Shown: positions 1-5,226, numbered from the stretch's first letter. The stretch: DNA of 5,226 nt from Bacteroidales bacterium (GCA_007131895.1 SLPR01000266.1:1-5226), one strand, 5' to 3'. Program-made: numbers and translations. Notes: a model not told the origin generated them from the letters alone.

Positions 1-114
1 GATTTTAAAGGAATGTAATTTCTGTTTTGGTAAGAGTATCACTTAAAACAACAAGGCAAATTTCGTATAATTATGATAAGTGAAAATACCTACAACCTCA
101 AAACACCAAAAAAC

Positions 115-128
115 AGGTGATTTCACCT
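115..128. repeat. Short perfect palindrome, operator- or hairpin-like
   Basis: The sequence aggtga-tt-tcacct is a perfect 14-base palindrome. As RNA it would fold as a 5-bp stem with a 4-base loop. A T5 run follows at 132-136, and the first ATG of the broken coding remnant is 20 bases downstream at 148. It could be a regulator binding site, a weak transcription stop for a gene to the left, or chance; the sequence alone does not decide. Confidence 0.35.
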
Positions 129-147
129 ATGCTTTTTCAGTAATATC

Positions 148-362
148 ATGGGCATATTACAGGACAATTTCATTCAGCTTAAGGCTAAAGTAAAGGAGGG
201 TAGATTACCGGAACGGTCTTGCAGAAGTTATTAACAACTTAAAAAAAAGGGATTTGCAAACAAAAATGGAGTAAAAATGATGTTACAGGATTCCAGTCAG
301 AATTACAAGGAATAAGACATCTTTGTATAAATGAAGGCAAGATTAAACAGCAAAAGGTAAAA
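148..362 (+). pseudogene. Probable degraded small coding region split across three frames (possible helical adaptor-domain remnant)
   Basis: No single frame is intact, but three frames successively read like one amphipathic helical protein. Frame 1 from ATG 148 gives MGILQDNFIQLKAKVKEGRLP and stops at 232-234. A second frame (open 194-274) gives LAEVINNLKKRDLQTK. A third frame (open from 243) gives KNDVTGFQSELQGIR, then LCINEGKIKQQKVK. An A8 run at 241-248 is a likely slippage or indel site. The joined reading (helix with a K/EG turn, an LAEVINNLKK helix, then an N-x-V...QS-x-L helix and a G-x-I...Q step) resembles the effector-associated domain 11 (EAD11) pattern found in Bacteroidota, as I recall it. 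That match is inference by eye. It could also be non-coding sequence. No in-frame partner domain follows before the sigma factor gene, which is on the opposite strand. Confidence 0.27.
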
Positions 363-368
363 ACTGCT

Positions 369-974
369 TCAAAATTTCCCCTGGGAGTCTTTCAGGATAT
401 TGAAAAGGAATTCCCTTGCCCTGAAAAGCTGTGCCTTTACAGTTCCCAAAGGAAGATCAAGCTCCAGGCAAATTTCCTCATAGGAATATTCTTCAAAATA
501 TCGCAATTGAATGAGTTTTTTATAGCGGGGTTTAAGCTTCTCCACCAGCTGACGCATGAGTTGAATCTTTTGGGACTTGATAAGATTCTCTTCCGGGTCC
601 AGCCCGGAGGAAATCATTTTTTGAGCATGATAGGAGTCGCTGATATCTTCATAGTTTTCATTGGCAAGAACGTTTTTCTTTTTCTTGCGCATGAAATCAA
701 TACAGTTATTGGAAGCAATTTTAAAAAGCCAGGTACTGAAGGCGTATTCCGGGGTGTACTGTGCAAGATTTTTGAATGCCTTTCCAAAAGCTTCAAGGGT
801 AAGATCTTCGGCATCGTCTACATTGCCGGTCATTTTTACAAGCATAAAATAAATGGTATCACGGTACAACCCCATAAGCTCCGTAAATGCCATCTGGTCT
901 CCTTTTTCAACGGCTAACCTGACCAATTCGTAATCTCTTTGTGCTTTTTCAGTAAGATTGGGGTTTACTTCCAT
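369..974 (-). CDS. ECF-like sigma-70 family RNA polymerase sigma factor
   Basis: This 201-residue protein is a group 4 type sigma factor, which binds core RNA polymerase and directs it to specific promoters. Region 2 spans about residues 25-100, with the core-binding helix around DAEDLTLEAF (54-63) and the promoter-melting/-10 recognition part STWLFKIASNNCID (80-93) followed by a lysine-rich stretch (97-100). A variable linker (about 101-133) leads to region 4 (about 135-195), with the helix-turn-helix YSYEEICLELDLPLGTVKAQL (163-183) expected to read the -35 side. There is no region 1.1 or 3, and the length is normal for ECF sigmas. The start ATG has a good Shine-Dalgarno (AGGA, spacing 7). 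It overlaps the end of the upstream glycosyltransferase gene by 10 bases, so the two are probably co-transcribed and translationally coupled. No anti-sigma gene is visible downstream in the window. Its target promoters are unknown. Confidence 0.93.
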   Translation of the reverse strand: MEVNPNLTEKAQRDYELVRLAVEKGDQMAFTELMGLYRDTIYFMLVKMTGNVDDAEDLTLEAFGKAFKNLAQYTPEYAFSTWLFKIASNNCIDFMRKKKKNVLANENYEDISDSYHAQKMISSGLDPEENLIKSQKIQLMRQLVEKLKPRYKKLIQLRYFEEYSYEEICLELDLPLGTVKAQLFRAREFLFNILKDSQGKF

Positions 975-2116
975 TTATTTTTCCTGTAAAACAAATTAGA
1001 TATTGCAAAAACCGGGTTTAAGAAAATCAGTAACAAATCAAATATTGGCGAATATAAAAATAATTTTCTTTCCAAAAACCTTTTGCCTGCATAATAGTGC
1101 AGTAAAACCAGAGAAATCGTTCTCAGAGCAAATAAACCCGAAACAATTAATAAAGATAAAGAGGATTGGGCAAAAAACAAAAACACCACAAAGGCTAAGT
1201 AAAACAAGTTGCCTGATAAAGCAAAAAGTCCTAATTTAAATTTGTGTGAGAATTTATAGTGCACTCCCGTTGACAAATGTCGTTTTTTTTGTCTAAACCA
1301 GGATGCAAAATCGGGTTTAGGTACAGAGTATGTAATGCTCTCGGGATGGAGACACACTGTTGTGTTTTTTTTCGTTGCGACTTTGTTGACAAACAAATCA
1401 TCATCGCCCGACTTAATTTTATAGTGAGAGGCGAAGCCACCGGCTTTAAAAAACAAAGACTTTCGGTAAGCCAGGTTTCGCCCAACCCCCATGTAAGGAC
1501 TGCCAGCAAGGGCAAAACCAAGGTACTGCATGGCAACGCAAATGGTATCAAAACGAATCAGTTTATTCAGAAACCCCGGTTTGCTCTCATAGGCACCATA
1601 ACCCAACACCATTTCTTTTTTATCATCAAAGCAAGCGCTCATGCTTTGTATCCAGTTTTTTCCTGCAGGCCTGCAATCTGCATCGGTAAGAAGAATGTGC
1701 TCATTTTTTGCTGATTTGATACCTACTGCCAGTGCCAGTTTTTTACCTTCGAAAAAATTCACATTGTCCCGTAAATGAATCACTTTAAAATGGGAATACT
1801 TTTCTTCTAATGACTTCAGTAAAAAATAACTGTCATCCTGAGAAAAGTCATTTACCAGTATTACTTCAAAATCCTGATAATCCTGCTCAAGTATCAGGGA
1901 AAGATTGTTTTTAAGGTTTTCGTATTCATTTTTGGCGCAAATTATTACAGACACTGCGGGTTGCTCTGTTGCTTGTTTATTGCCTATATGTGTTTTCATA
2001 AAAGCGACCCGGGCAAAATAATACCAGTAATATAAAAGCTGAGTAAGAGCAAAAAACAGGAATATAAGGAAAATAATGCCTTCTGTTGTATATAAAAAGT
2101 TTTCAGGGAATCTCAT
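965..2116 (-). CDS. Membrane-anchored family 2 glycosyltransferase
   Basis: The protein has 383 residues from ATG 2116, or 394 from a TTG at 2149. I prefer the ATG because a -7-type promoter box covers the TTG. Residue numbers below count from the ATG. A single N-terminal membrane helix (about 13-39) is followed by a GT-A catalytic domain: VSVIICAKNE (55-64), VNDFSQDDS (88-96), the metal/nucleotide-sugar binding TDADCRP (144-150), SGDDDLF (236-242) with the acidic base position, and a QKKRH variant (276-280) of the Q/RxxRW motif of processive GT2 enzymes. The C-terminal part (about 294-379) carries two to three hydrophobic helices. It should transfer a sugar from a nucleotide donor to a lipid or polysaccharide acceptor at the inner membrane; the substrate cannot be told from sequence. 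It heads a unit with the overlapping sigma factor gene. Confidence 0.9.
   Translation of the reverse strand: MRFPENFLYTTEGIIFLIFLFFALTQLLYYWYYFARVAFMKTHIGNKQATEQPAVSVIICAKNEYENLKNNLSLILEQDYQDFEVILVNDFSQDDSYFLLKSLEEKYSHFKVIHLRDNVNFFEGKKLALAVGIKSAKNEHILLTDADCRPAGKNWIQSMSACFDDKKEMVLGYGAYESKPGFLNKLIRFDTICVAMQYLGFALAGSPYMGVGRNLAYRKSLFFKAGGFASHYKIKSGDDDLFVNKVATKKNTTVCLHPESITYSVPKPDFASWFRQKKRHLSTGVHYKFSHKFKLGLFALSGNLFYLAFVVFLFFAQSSLSLLIVSGLFALRTISLVLLHYYAGKRFLERKLFLYSPIFDLLLIFLNPVFAISNLFYRKNKWK
982..985 (-). promoter_or_regulatory. Shine-Dalgarno for the sigma factor gene
   Basis: On the minus strand the core AGGA sits 7 bases before the sigma factor ATG, inside the last codons of the glycosyltransferase gene. 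Strong Shine-Dalgarno sites are not typical of the other genes in this window, so it supports both this start and reinitiation or coupling at the overlap ATGGAAGTAA. Confidence 0.5.
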
Positions 2117-2146
2117 AATGAATAGCAGAGTCAATTTAGAAAGGAG

Positions 2147-2154
2147 CAAAATTA
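2147..2154 (-). promoter_or_regulatory. Candidate Bacteroidota -7 box for the glycosyltransferase-sigma unit
   Basis: The minus strand reads TAATTTTG, an exact match to the Bacteroidota consensus TAnnTTTG. It would start transcription roughly 25 bases before ATG 2116. The box covers the alternative TTG start at 2149, so a transcript from here would exclude that start. I see no convincing TTG/TTTG -33 element at the usual distance, so confidence is moderate. Confidence 0.4.
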
Positions 2155-2176
2155 CCCAATCTAAACTAATAACAGT

Positions 2177-2184
2177 TATCTTTG
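2177..2184 (+). promoter_or_regulatory. Candidate Bacteroidota -7 box for tgt
   Basis: TATCTTTG matches TAnnTTTG exactly. It lies 22 bases before the tgt ATG, which gives a leader of about 15-18 bases. No clear -33 element is seen. The box overlaps an 11-base odd palindrome, ataac-a-gttat (2169-2179), which could be an operator or chance. A weak GAGG (2198-2201) five bases before the ATG is the only Shine-Dalgarno-like element. Confidence 0.4.
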
Positions 2185-2206
2185 GAAAATTTTTAACGAG
2201 GTATTA

Positions 2207-3337
2207 ATGCAGTTTACCATTCACCATAAAGATTCAGGCAGCAAGGCCAGAACAGGCACAGTTACAACAGATCATGGTCAGATTAAAACACCGGTATTTA
2301 TGCCAGTAGGCACTGCCGGGACTGTGAAAGCAATTCATAATAAAGACCTTTCCGAACAGGTTAAAGCACGTATAATTCTTGGCAATACCTATCACTTATA
2401 TCTCAGGCCCGGTGTAGAAATATTAAAAAAAGCAGGCGGTTTGCATAAGTTTAATTCATGGGATAAACCCATACTCACCGACAGTGGAGGTTACCAGGTT
2501 TACTCACTTGCTCACAGAAGGAAGCTCAGAGAAGAGGGGGTAGTTTTTCAATCACACATTGATGGTTCAAGCCATACCTTCAGCCCGGAAATAGTAATGG
2601 ATATTCAAAGAATCATTGGAGGAGATATCATCATGGCCTTTGATGAATGTACTCCGTATCCCTGTGAATTTGATTATGCACAAAAATCCATGCATCTTAC
2701 CCACCGCTGGCTGAAGCGCTGTTGTGAGCATTTTGACAACACACCTGACCTTTATGGATACCGGCAAAGCTTGTTTCCTATAGTGCAGGGAAGTACATAT
2801 AAAGATCTCAGAAAAGAATCAGCCGAATATGTAGCATCATGCAACAGGGAAGGAAATGCTATTGGAGGATTATCAGTGGGAGAGCCCGCTGAGATGATGT
2901 ATGAAATGACAGAACTGGTTTGCGGAATTCTTCCCCAGGATAAACCCCGCTACCTTATGGGCGTTGGCACACCTGCCAATATCCTTGAAAGTATTGCCCT
3001 TGGAGTAGATATGTTTGACTGTGTTATGCCTACCAGAAATGCACGGAATGGTATGATTTTTACCAGTGAAGGCATTATTAATATGCGCAACAGAAAATGG
3101 ATCGACGACTTCTCCCCTATTGACCCCGCTAATAATACTTTTGTTGACAGCATGTACAGCAAGGCTTATCTCCGCCATCTTTATACTTCCGGTGAGATGC
3201 TCGGCCCCATGATCGGAACCATGCACAATCTGGGTTTTTATATGTGGCTGGTTGATGAGGCAGCAAAACATATTGAAAACAATACTTTTGCTGACTGGAA
3301 AAATCAGATGGTTCCCAAGGTATCAAAAAGACTTTGA
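2207..3337 (+). CDS. tgt: Queuine/preQ1 tRNA-guanine transglycosylase
   Basis: This 376-residue protein is full length for bacterial Tgt (about 375). The enzyme swaps guanine-34 in the anticodon of GUN-decoding tRNAs (Asp, Asn, His, Tyr) for preQ1, the committed tRNA step of queuosine synthesis, in the cytoplasm. Visible family signatures are TPVFMPVGT (28-36), the general acid/base aspartate D92 in TDSGGYQV, FDECTPYP (145-152), the PIVQGS substrate loop (191-196), GGLSVGE (220-226), and the nucleophile D271 in MFDCVMPTRNARNG. The C-terminal CxCxxC zinc ligands of the E. coli and Zymomonas enzymes are absent: the aligned stretch reads NNTFVD (309-314), followed by conserved YSKAYLRHL. The histidine of the site (H340 in TMHNLGFY) remains. 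I recall this loss in other Bacteroidota Tgt proteins. The downstream lptG follows in the same direction after 105 bases. The leader is too short for a preQ1 riboswitch. Confidence 0.97.
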   Translation: MQFTIHHKDSGSKARTGTVTTDHGQIKTPVFMPVGTAGTVKAIHNKDLSEQVKARIILGNTYHLYLRPGVEILKKAGGLHKFNSWDKPILTDSGGYQVYSLAHRRKLREEGVVFQSHIDGSSHTFSPEIVMDIQRIIGGDIIMAFDECTPYPCEFDYAQKSMHLTHRWLKRCCEHFDNTPDLYGYRQSLFPIVQGSTYKDLRKESAEYVASCNREGNAIGGLSVGEPAEMMYEMTELVCGILPQDKPRYLMGVGTPANILESIALGVDMFDCVMPTRNARNGMIFTSEGIINMRNRKWIDDFSPIDPANNTFVDSMYSKAYLRHLYTSGEMLGPMIGTMHNLGFYMWLVDEAAKHIENNTFADWKNQMVPKVSKRL

Positions 3338-3339
3338 TA
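3321..3339 (+). repeat. Small inverted repeat spanning the tgt stop codon
   Basis: tatcaaa (3321-3327) and tttgata (3333-3339) form a perfect 7-bp stem with a 5-base loop, and the tgt TGA lies in the right arm. No U-run follows, so it does not look like an intrinsic terminator. Part of it codes for the C-terminal SKRL residues, and it may be chance. Confidence 0.25.
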
Positions 3340-3419
3340 TAATTCAACAATGGCTCTCCATGCACTGATTTTGATTACAGCACCTTAAGACAATTTATCT
3401 TACCTTAGAATAAAAGAAT

Positions 3420-3427
3420 TAACTTTG
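3420..3427 (+). promoter_or_regulatory. Candidate Bacteroidota -7 box for lptG
   Basis: TAACTTTG matches TAnnTTTG exactly and lies 15 bases before the lptG ATG. Transcription would begin only some 10 bases upstream of the start codon, and there is no Shine-Dalgarno in that leader, as is common in this phylum. A -33 element is not evident. The box suggests lptG can be transcribed on its own even if tgt transcription reads through. Confidence 0.42.
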
Positions 3428-3442
3428 CGTTTTCAATAAATT

Positions 3443-4525
3443 ATGGGATTAAAAAAATTAGACTGGTATATTATCCGCAAGTTTCTTGGCACATTTTTCT
3501 ACGCCATAACCCTGATTATACTCATCGTAATAATATTTGACCTCTCTGAAAGAATTGATAATTTCATTGAGAATAAGGCTCCGCTTAATGAAATTCTTTT
3601 TGTTTATTACCTGAACTTTATTCCCTATTTCATCAACCTTTTCAGCCCACTGTTTACTTTTATAGCTGTAATCTTTTTTACCTCTCGTTTGGCCTTTAAT
3701 TCGGAAATTGTGGCCATACTCAGCTCCGGTATTAGTTTCAGGCGCCTTATGTTGCCCTATTTTATTTCAGCAATATTTCTGGCATTCTTATCCATTTATC
3801 TTTCCAATGTAATGATTCCCAGTGCCAACAGGAAAAGAATTGACTTCGAAAACACCTATATCCGCAGTCAAAGACAGTTCAGAGAACGAAATATACACAT
3901 GCAGATACGCCCGGGAGAATTTGTTTACCTCGAATCATTTAATGAAAGAATAGGAATGGGATACAAATTTGCCCTGGAAAGAATCTATGATGGTGAGCTG
4001 GAGTTTAAATTAATCGCCGAAAGAGCCGAGTGGATTGACAGTACAGAAACCTGGTCATTAAGGAATTACTACATGAGAGAAATTAAGGATCTTGAGGAAA
4101 ACCTCACCTGGGGTAGCCGAAAAGATACGATGATTCACCTCAAACCAGATGATTTCATTCAGAACTTAAGAGACATGGAAACCATGAACTTCAGAGAACT
4201 TGGTGATTTCATTGACAATGAGAGATTAAAAGGATCAGAAAACATAAGGTTTTACCTTGTGGAAAAGCACCGGCGAATAGCTTTCCCATTTGCTACGCTG
4301 GTGCTCACCCTGATAGGAGTATCTCTTTCCAGCAGAAAAGTGAGGGGCGGAATCGGACTGCACCTGGGAATGGGTCTGCTGCTGAGTTTTACTTTCATAC
4401 TGTTTATGCAGATTTCCACCACTTTCGCCACCAATGGTAATTTACCCGCTGCCCTCGCCGCATGGATACCCAATATGGTCTACGCAGCTTTGGGATTTTA
4501 TCTGTTGAAAACCGCCCCAAAATGA
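3443..4525 (+). CDS. lptG: LptF/LptG family lipopolysaccharide export permease
   Basis: This 360-residue inner-membrane protein has the same length as E. coli LptG. With a partner permease and the LptB ATPase it would extract lipopolysaccharide from the inner membrane and pass it to the periplasmic bridge. Three N-terminal helices (about 14-36, 60-82, 104-125) are followed by a periplasmic beta-jellyroll region (about 130-260). Three C-terminal helices (about 278-297, 304-325, 338-356) complete the family layout. The conserved EKHRRIAFPFATLVLTLIG segment (274-292) and the following SSRKVRGG turn are typical of the YjgP/YjgQ family. The N-terminal WYIIRKFLGTFF is the usual Bacteroidota form. 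F and G paralogues are hard to separate by eye; the G label rests on length and the position after tgt. The gene ends before a strong terminator. Confidence 0.92.
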   Translation: MGLKKLDWYIIRKFLGTFFYAITLIILIVIIFDLSERIDNFIENKAPLNEILFVYYLNFIPYFINLFSPLFTFIAVIFFTSRLAFNSEIVAILSSGISFRRLMLPYFISAIFLAFLSIYLSNVMIPSANRKRIDFENTYIRSQRQFRERNIHMQIRPGEFVYLESFNERIGMGYKFALERIYDGELEFKLIAERAEWIDSTETWSLRNYYMREIKDLEENLTWGSRKDTMIHLKPDDFIQNLRDMETMNFRELGDFIDNERLKGSENIRFYLVEKHRRIAFPFATLVLTLIGVSLSSRKVRGGIGLHLGMGLLLSFTFILFMQISTTFATNGNLPAALAAWIPNMVYAALGFYLLKTAPK

Positions 4526-4572
4526 AGGATGATGTGTAATAGCTAAATAAATCGTCCTCCACATAACCCACT

Positions 4573-4626
4573 AAAAAGTGCATTACCCGATAAAACAATT
4601 TATTTTATCTCAGTAATGCACTTTTT
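4573..4626. terminator. Bidirectional intrinsic terminator between convergent genes
   Basis: A perfect 14-bp inverted repeat has arms aaaaagtgcattac (4573-4586) and gtaatgcacttttt (4613-4626). Because the left arm begins with A5 and the right arm ends with T5, a U-tract is produced on both strands. A second perfect 7-bp repeat nests inside, gataaaa (4589-4595) and ttttatc (4603-4609), with loop caattta. Together they form one long hairpin with a small internal bulge (CC on one side, TCA on the other). It lies 47 bases after the lptG stop and 30 bases after the stop of the minus-strand membrane protein, as expected for a shared terminator. Confidence 0.9.
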
Positions 4627-4656
4627 GCATGCAAAGTGTCAACGAGTTCTTCGGGT

Positions 4657-4932
4657 TCAGGAATTATCTTCGCCTGCTAACTCTTTATCGTCGCGTGGTT
4701 TCAGCACCATATCGGGCAACAAATACCCCATAGCACCTCCCCATATCATAGAAAGGTAAGGATTGGATTGAATAGCACATCCTCCCCCTTCAATATTGCA
4801 GCCTACCAAGGCATAATAAGCATAACCACCGGCTACTCCAATAAGTGTGAAACCTCCTATTATCCAGAGATAGAATTTTCGTGGCACATTGCCCTTCGAT
4901 TTCTTTTGTGAAGATTCGCTGTTTTGAACCAT
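4657..4932 (-). CDS. Small two-helix membrane protein, DUF6132 type
   Basis: This 91-residue protein has unknown function. A charged N-terminus (residues 1-19) is followed by a glycine-rich membrane helix (about 20-43), a short loop with two cysteines, C45 and C52 (VGC...GGGC), then AIQSNPYLS and a second hydrophobic, glycine-rich helix (about 59-76), ending in an acidic, charged tail. The pattern GC...C-x-I-x-SNP...GGAMGYL is what I recall for the DUF6132 family of Bacteroidota. The family call is from memory and its biochemical role is not known to me. It follows the thioredoxin gene by 105 bases on the same strand, so a shared redox role is possible but is inference. If the helices form a hairpin, both termini face one side and the cysteine loop the other. 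Its start has a weak purine-rich AAGAAGAG upstream. Confidence 0.8.
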   Translation of the reverse strand: MVQNSESSQKKSKGNVPRKFYLWIIGGFTLIGVAGGYAYYALVGCNIEGGGCAIQSNPYLSMIWGGAMGYLLPDMVLKPRDDKELAGEDNS

Positions 4933-5001
4933 ATTTACTCTTCTTTAATTTTTCAAACAACCCATTACAGGGTTTTCAGTATTTTATTTTTTTGTGCTGG
5001 C

Positions 5002-5030
5002 AAGAAAACGCATAAATCATGAGTTTTCTT
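5002..5030 (-). terminator. Hairpin after thioredoxin gene (weak terminator or processing site)
   Basis: Seven bases after the thioredoxin stop, the minus strand carries AAGAAAACTCAT-gattt-ATGCGTTTTCTT, a 12-bp stem with one A-G mismatch. Its right arm is T-rich (GTTTTCTT) but is followed by GCC rather than more T. It could partly terminate transcription or mark the 3' end of a stable thioredoxin message, leaving lower expression of the following gene. A smaller stem, aaccc/gggtt (4959-4963, 4970-4974), lies between it and the DUF6132 start. Confidence 0.4.
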
Positions 5031-5037
5031 ACCGACA

Positions 5038-5226
5038 CTATTTAACCCCAAGTACATCCTCAATGGCTTTTTCAAAAGAAGCTTTGGGTAGGGCTCCTGC
5101 CGCCATTTGGGGTTGTGCGTCTTTGGGAACAAATAATATCGAAGGTATACTTCTGATTCCGAAAATCTGACTCAATTCTCTCTCAACCTCGGTATCAACT
5201 TTATAAATATCAACTTTACCTTCATA
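5038..5226 (-). CDS. trxA: Thioredoxin, C-terminal 62 residues (5' end outside window)
   Basis: The frame reads from the window edge to a TAG stop at 5038-5040. It gives a thioredoxin-fold C-terminal half: KVDIYKVDTEVERELSQIFG, then SIPSILFVPKDAQP with the conserved cis-proline (IRSIPS), then the final strand and helix GALPKASFEKAIEDVLG. The cis-Pro loop and the spacing to the terminal helix match thioredoxins that reduce protein disulfides. The CxxC active site and the N-terminus, including any signal peptide, lie beyond position 5226. It therefore cannot be said whether this is a cytoplasmic TrxA or an exported relative. The MAAGALPK segment is in the form usual for Bacteroidota thioredoxins. 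The gene probably heads a unit with the DUF6132 gene. Confidence 0.88.
   Translation of the reverse strand, partial: YEGKVDIYKVDTEVERELSQIFGIRSIPSILFVPKDAQPQMAAGALPKASFEKAIEDVLGVK

Larger units (their letters stand above)
1..368. other. Left-edge region without an intact gene
   Basis: This stretch lies downstream of the sigma factor stop codon on the minus strand and runs to the window edge. It is AT-rich. No open frame with a normal start extends beyond about 28 codons. It contains an inverted repeat tcactta (39-45) / taagtga (77-83) with a long spacer, a compact palindrome at 115-128, and a multi-frame coding-like remnant at 148-362. I see no clear U-tract terminator for the sigma factor gene here and no TAnnTTTG box on either strand. 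Whatever gene lies to the left is outside the window. Confidence 0.6.

Noticed and set aside
148..234. Intact 28-residue small gene at the left edge
   Set aside because: The coding-like signal continues in other frames past its stop, which fits a broken larger gene better than a real micropeptide.
243..917. Long open plus-strand frame antisense to the sigma factor gene, with an ATG at 507
   Set aside because: It lies opposite a clear sigma factor gene, has no start signal and no recognisable domain; it is a codon-use shadow.
1277..1714. 145-codon plus-strand open frame inside the glycosyltransferase region
   Set aside because: It is fully antisense to the catalytic domain, with no family motif; a shadow.
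2117..2149. TTG start at 2149 for the glycosyltransferase, giving 11 extra residues
   Set aside because: A -7-type promoter box overlaps the TTG and an ATG follows at 2116; the extra residues add no family feature.
2117..2206. preQ1 riboswitch upstream of tgt
   Set aside because: The expected leader is under 20 bases, and there is no stem plus A-rich tail able to form the aptamer.
2873..3271. 132-codon minus-strand open frame inside tgt
   Set aside because: It is antisense to the conserved Tgt core and shows no membrane, signal or domain pattern.
1..5226. CRISPR array, insertion sequence, phage gene, tRNA or complete defence system
   Set aside because: No regularly spaced direct repeats, transposase motifs, terminal inverted repeats, cloverleaf folds or effector genes are visible; the intact genes are housekeeping or envelope genes.

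Overview
The window reads as ordinary chromosome from a member of the Bacteroidota, most likely the Bacteroidales/Marinilabiliales side. Three things point there. The gene order glycosyltransferase / sigma factor / tgt / LptF-LptG permease is, from memory, common in that phylum. The promoter-like sites match the Bacteroidota -7 box TAnnTTTG rather than a sigma-70 -10 box, and most starts lack a strong Shine-Dalgarno. The encoded tRNA-guanine transglycosylase has the zinc-site-free C-terminus that I recall from Bacteroidota. No species can be named from this.

Layout. Positions 1-368 hold no intact gene: there is a short perfect palindrome (115-128), then about 215 bases that look like a small coding region broken across three frames (148-362), possibly a decayed helical adaptor domain. 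From 2116 down to 369 on the minus strand lies a two-gene unit, a membrane-anchored family 2 glycosyltransferase followed with a 10-base overlap by an ECF-like sigma factor. The 90-base gap to tgt is divergent and carries one -7-type box facing each way. On the plus strand follow tgt (queuosine tRNA modification) and lptG (lipopolysaccharide export permease), which has its own -7-type box just before its start. A strong bidirectional terminator hairpin (4573-4626) separates lptG from a convergent minus-strand pair: the 3' end of a thioredoxin gene that runs off the right edge, and downstream of it a 91-residue two-helix membrane protein of the DUF6132 type.

How the genes relate. lptG, and possibly the glycosyltransferase, serve the cell envelope; tgt is a housekeeping tRNA modification gene; the sigma factor is tied to the glycosyltransferase by overlap and has no anti-sigma gene visible next to it; the DUF6132 protein and thioredoxin form a probable co-transcribed pair. 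I see no CRISPR array, insertion sequence, tRNA or rRNA gene, phage gene or clear novel defence system. The points most worth a second look are the missing zinc ligands in Tgt, the broken coding remnant at the left edge, and the DUF6132-thioredoxin pairing.
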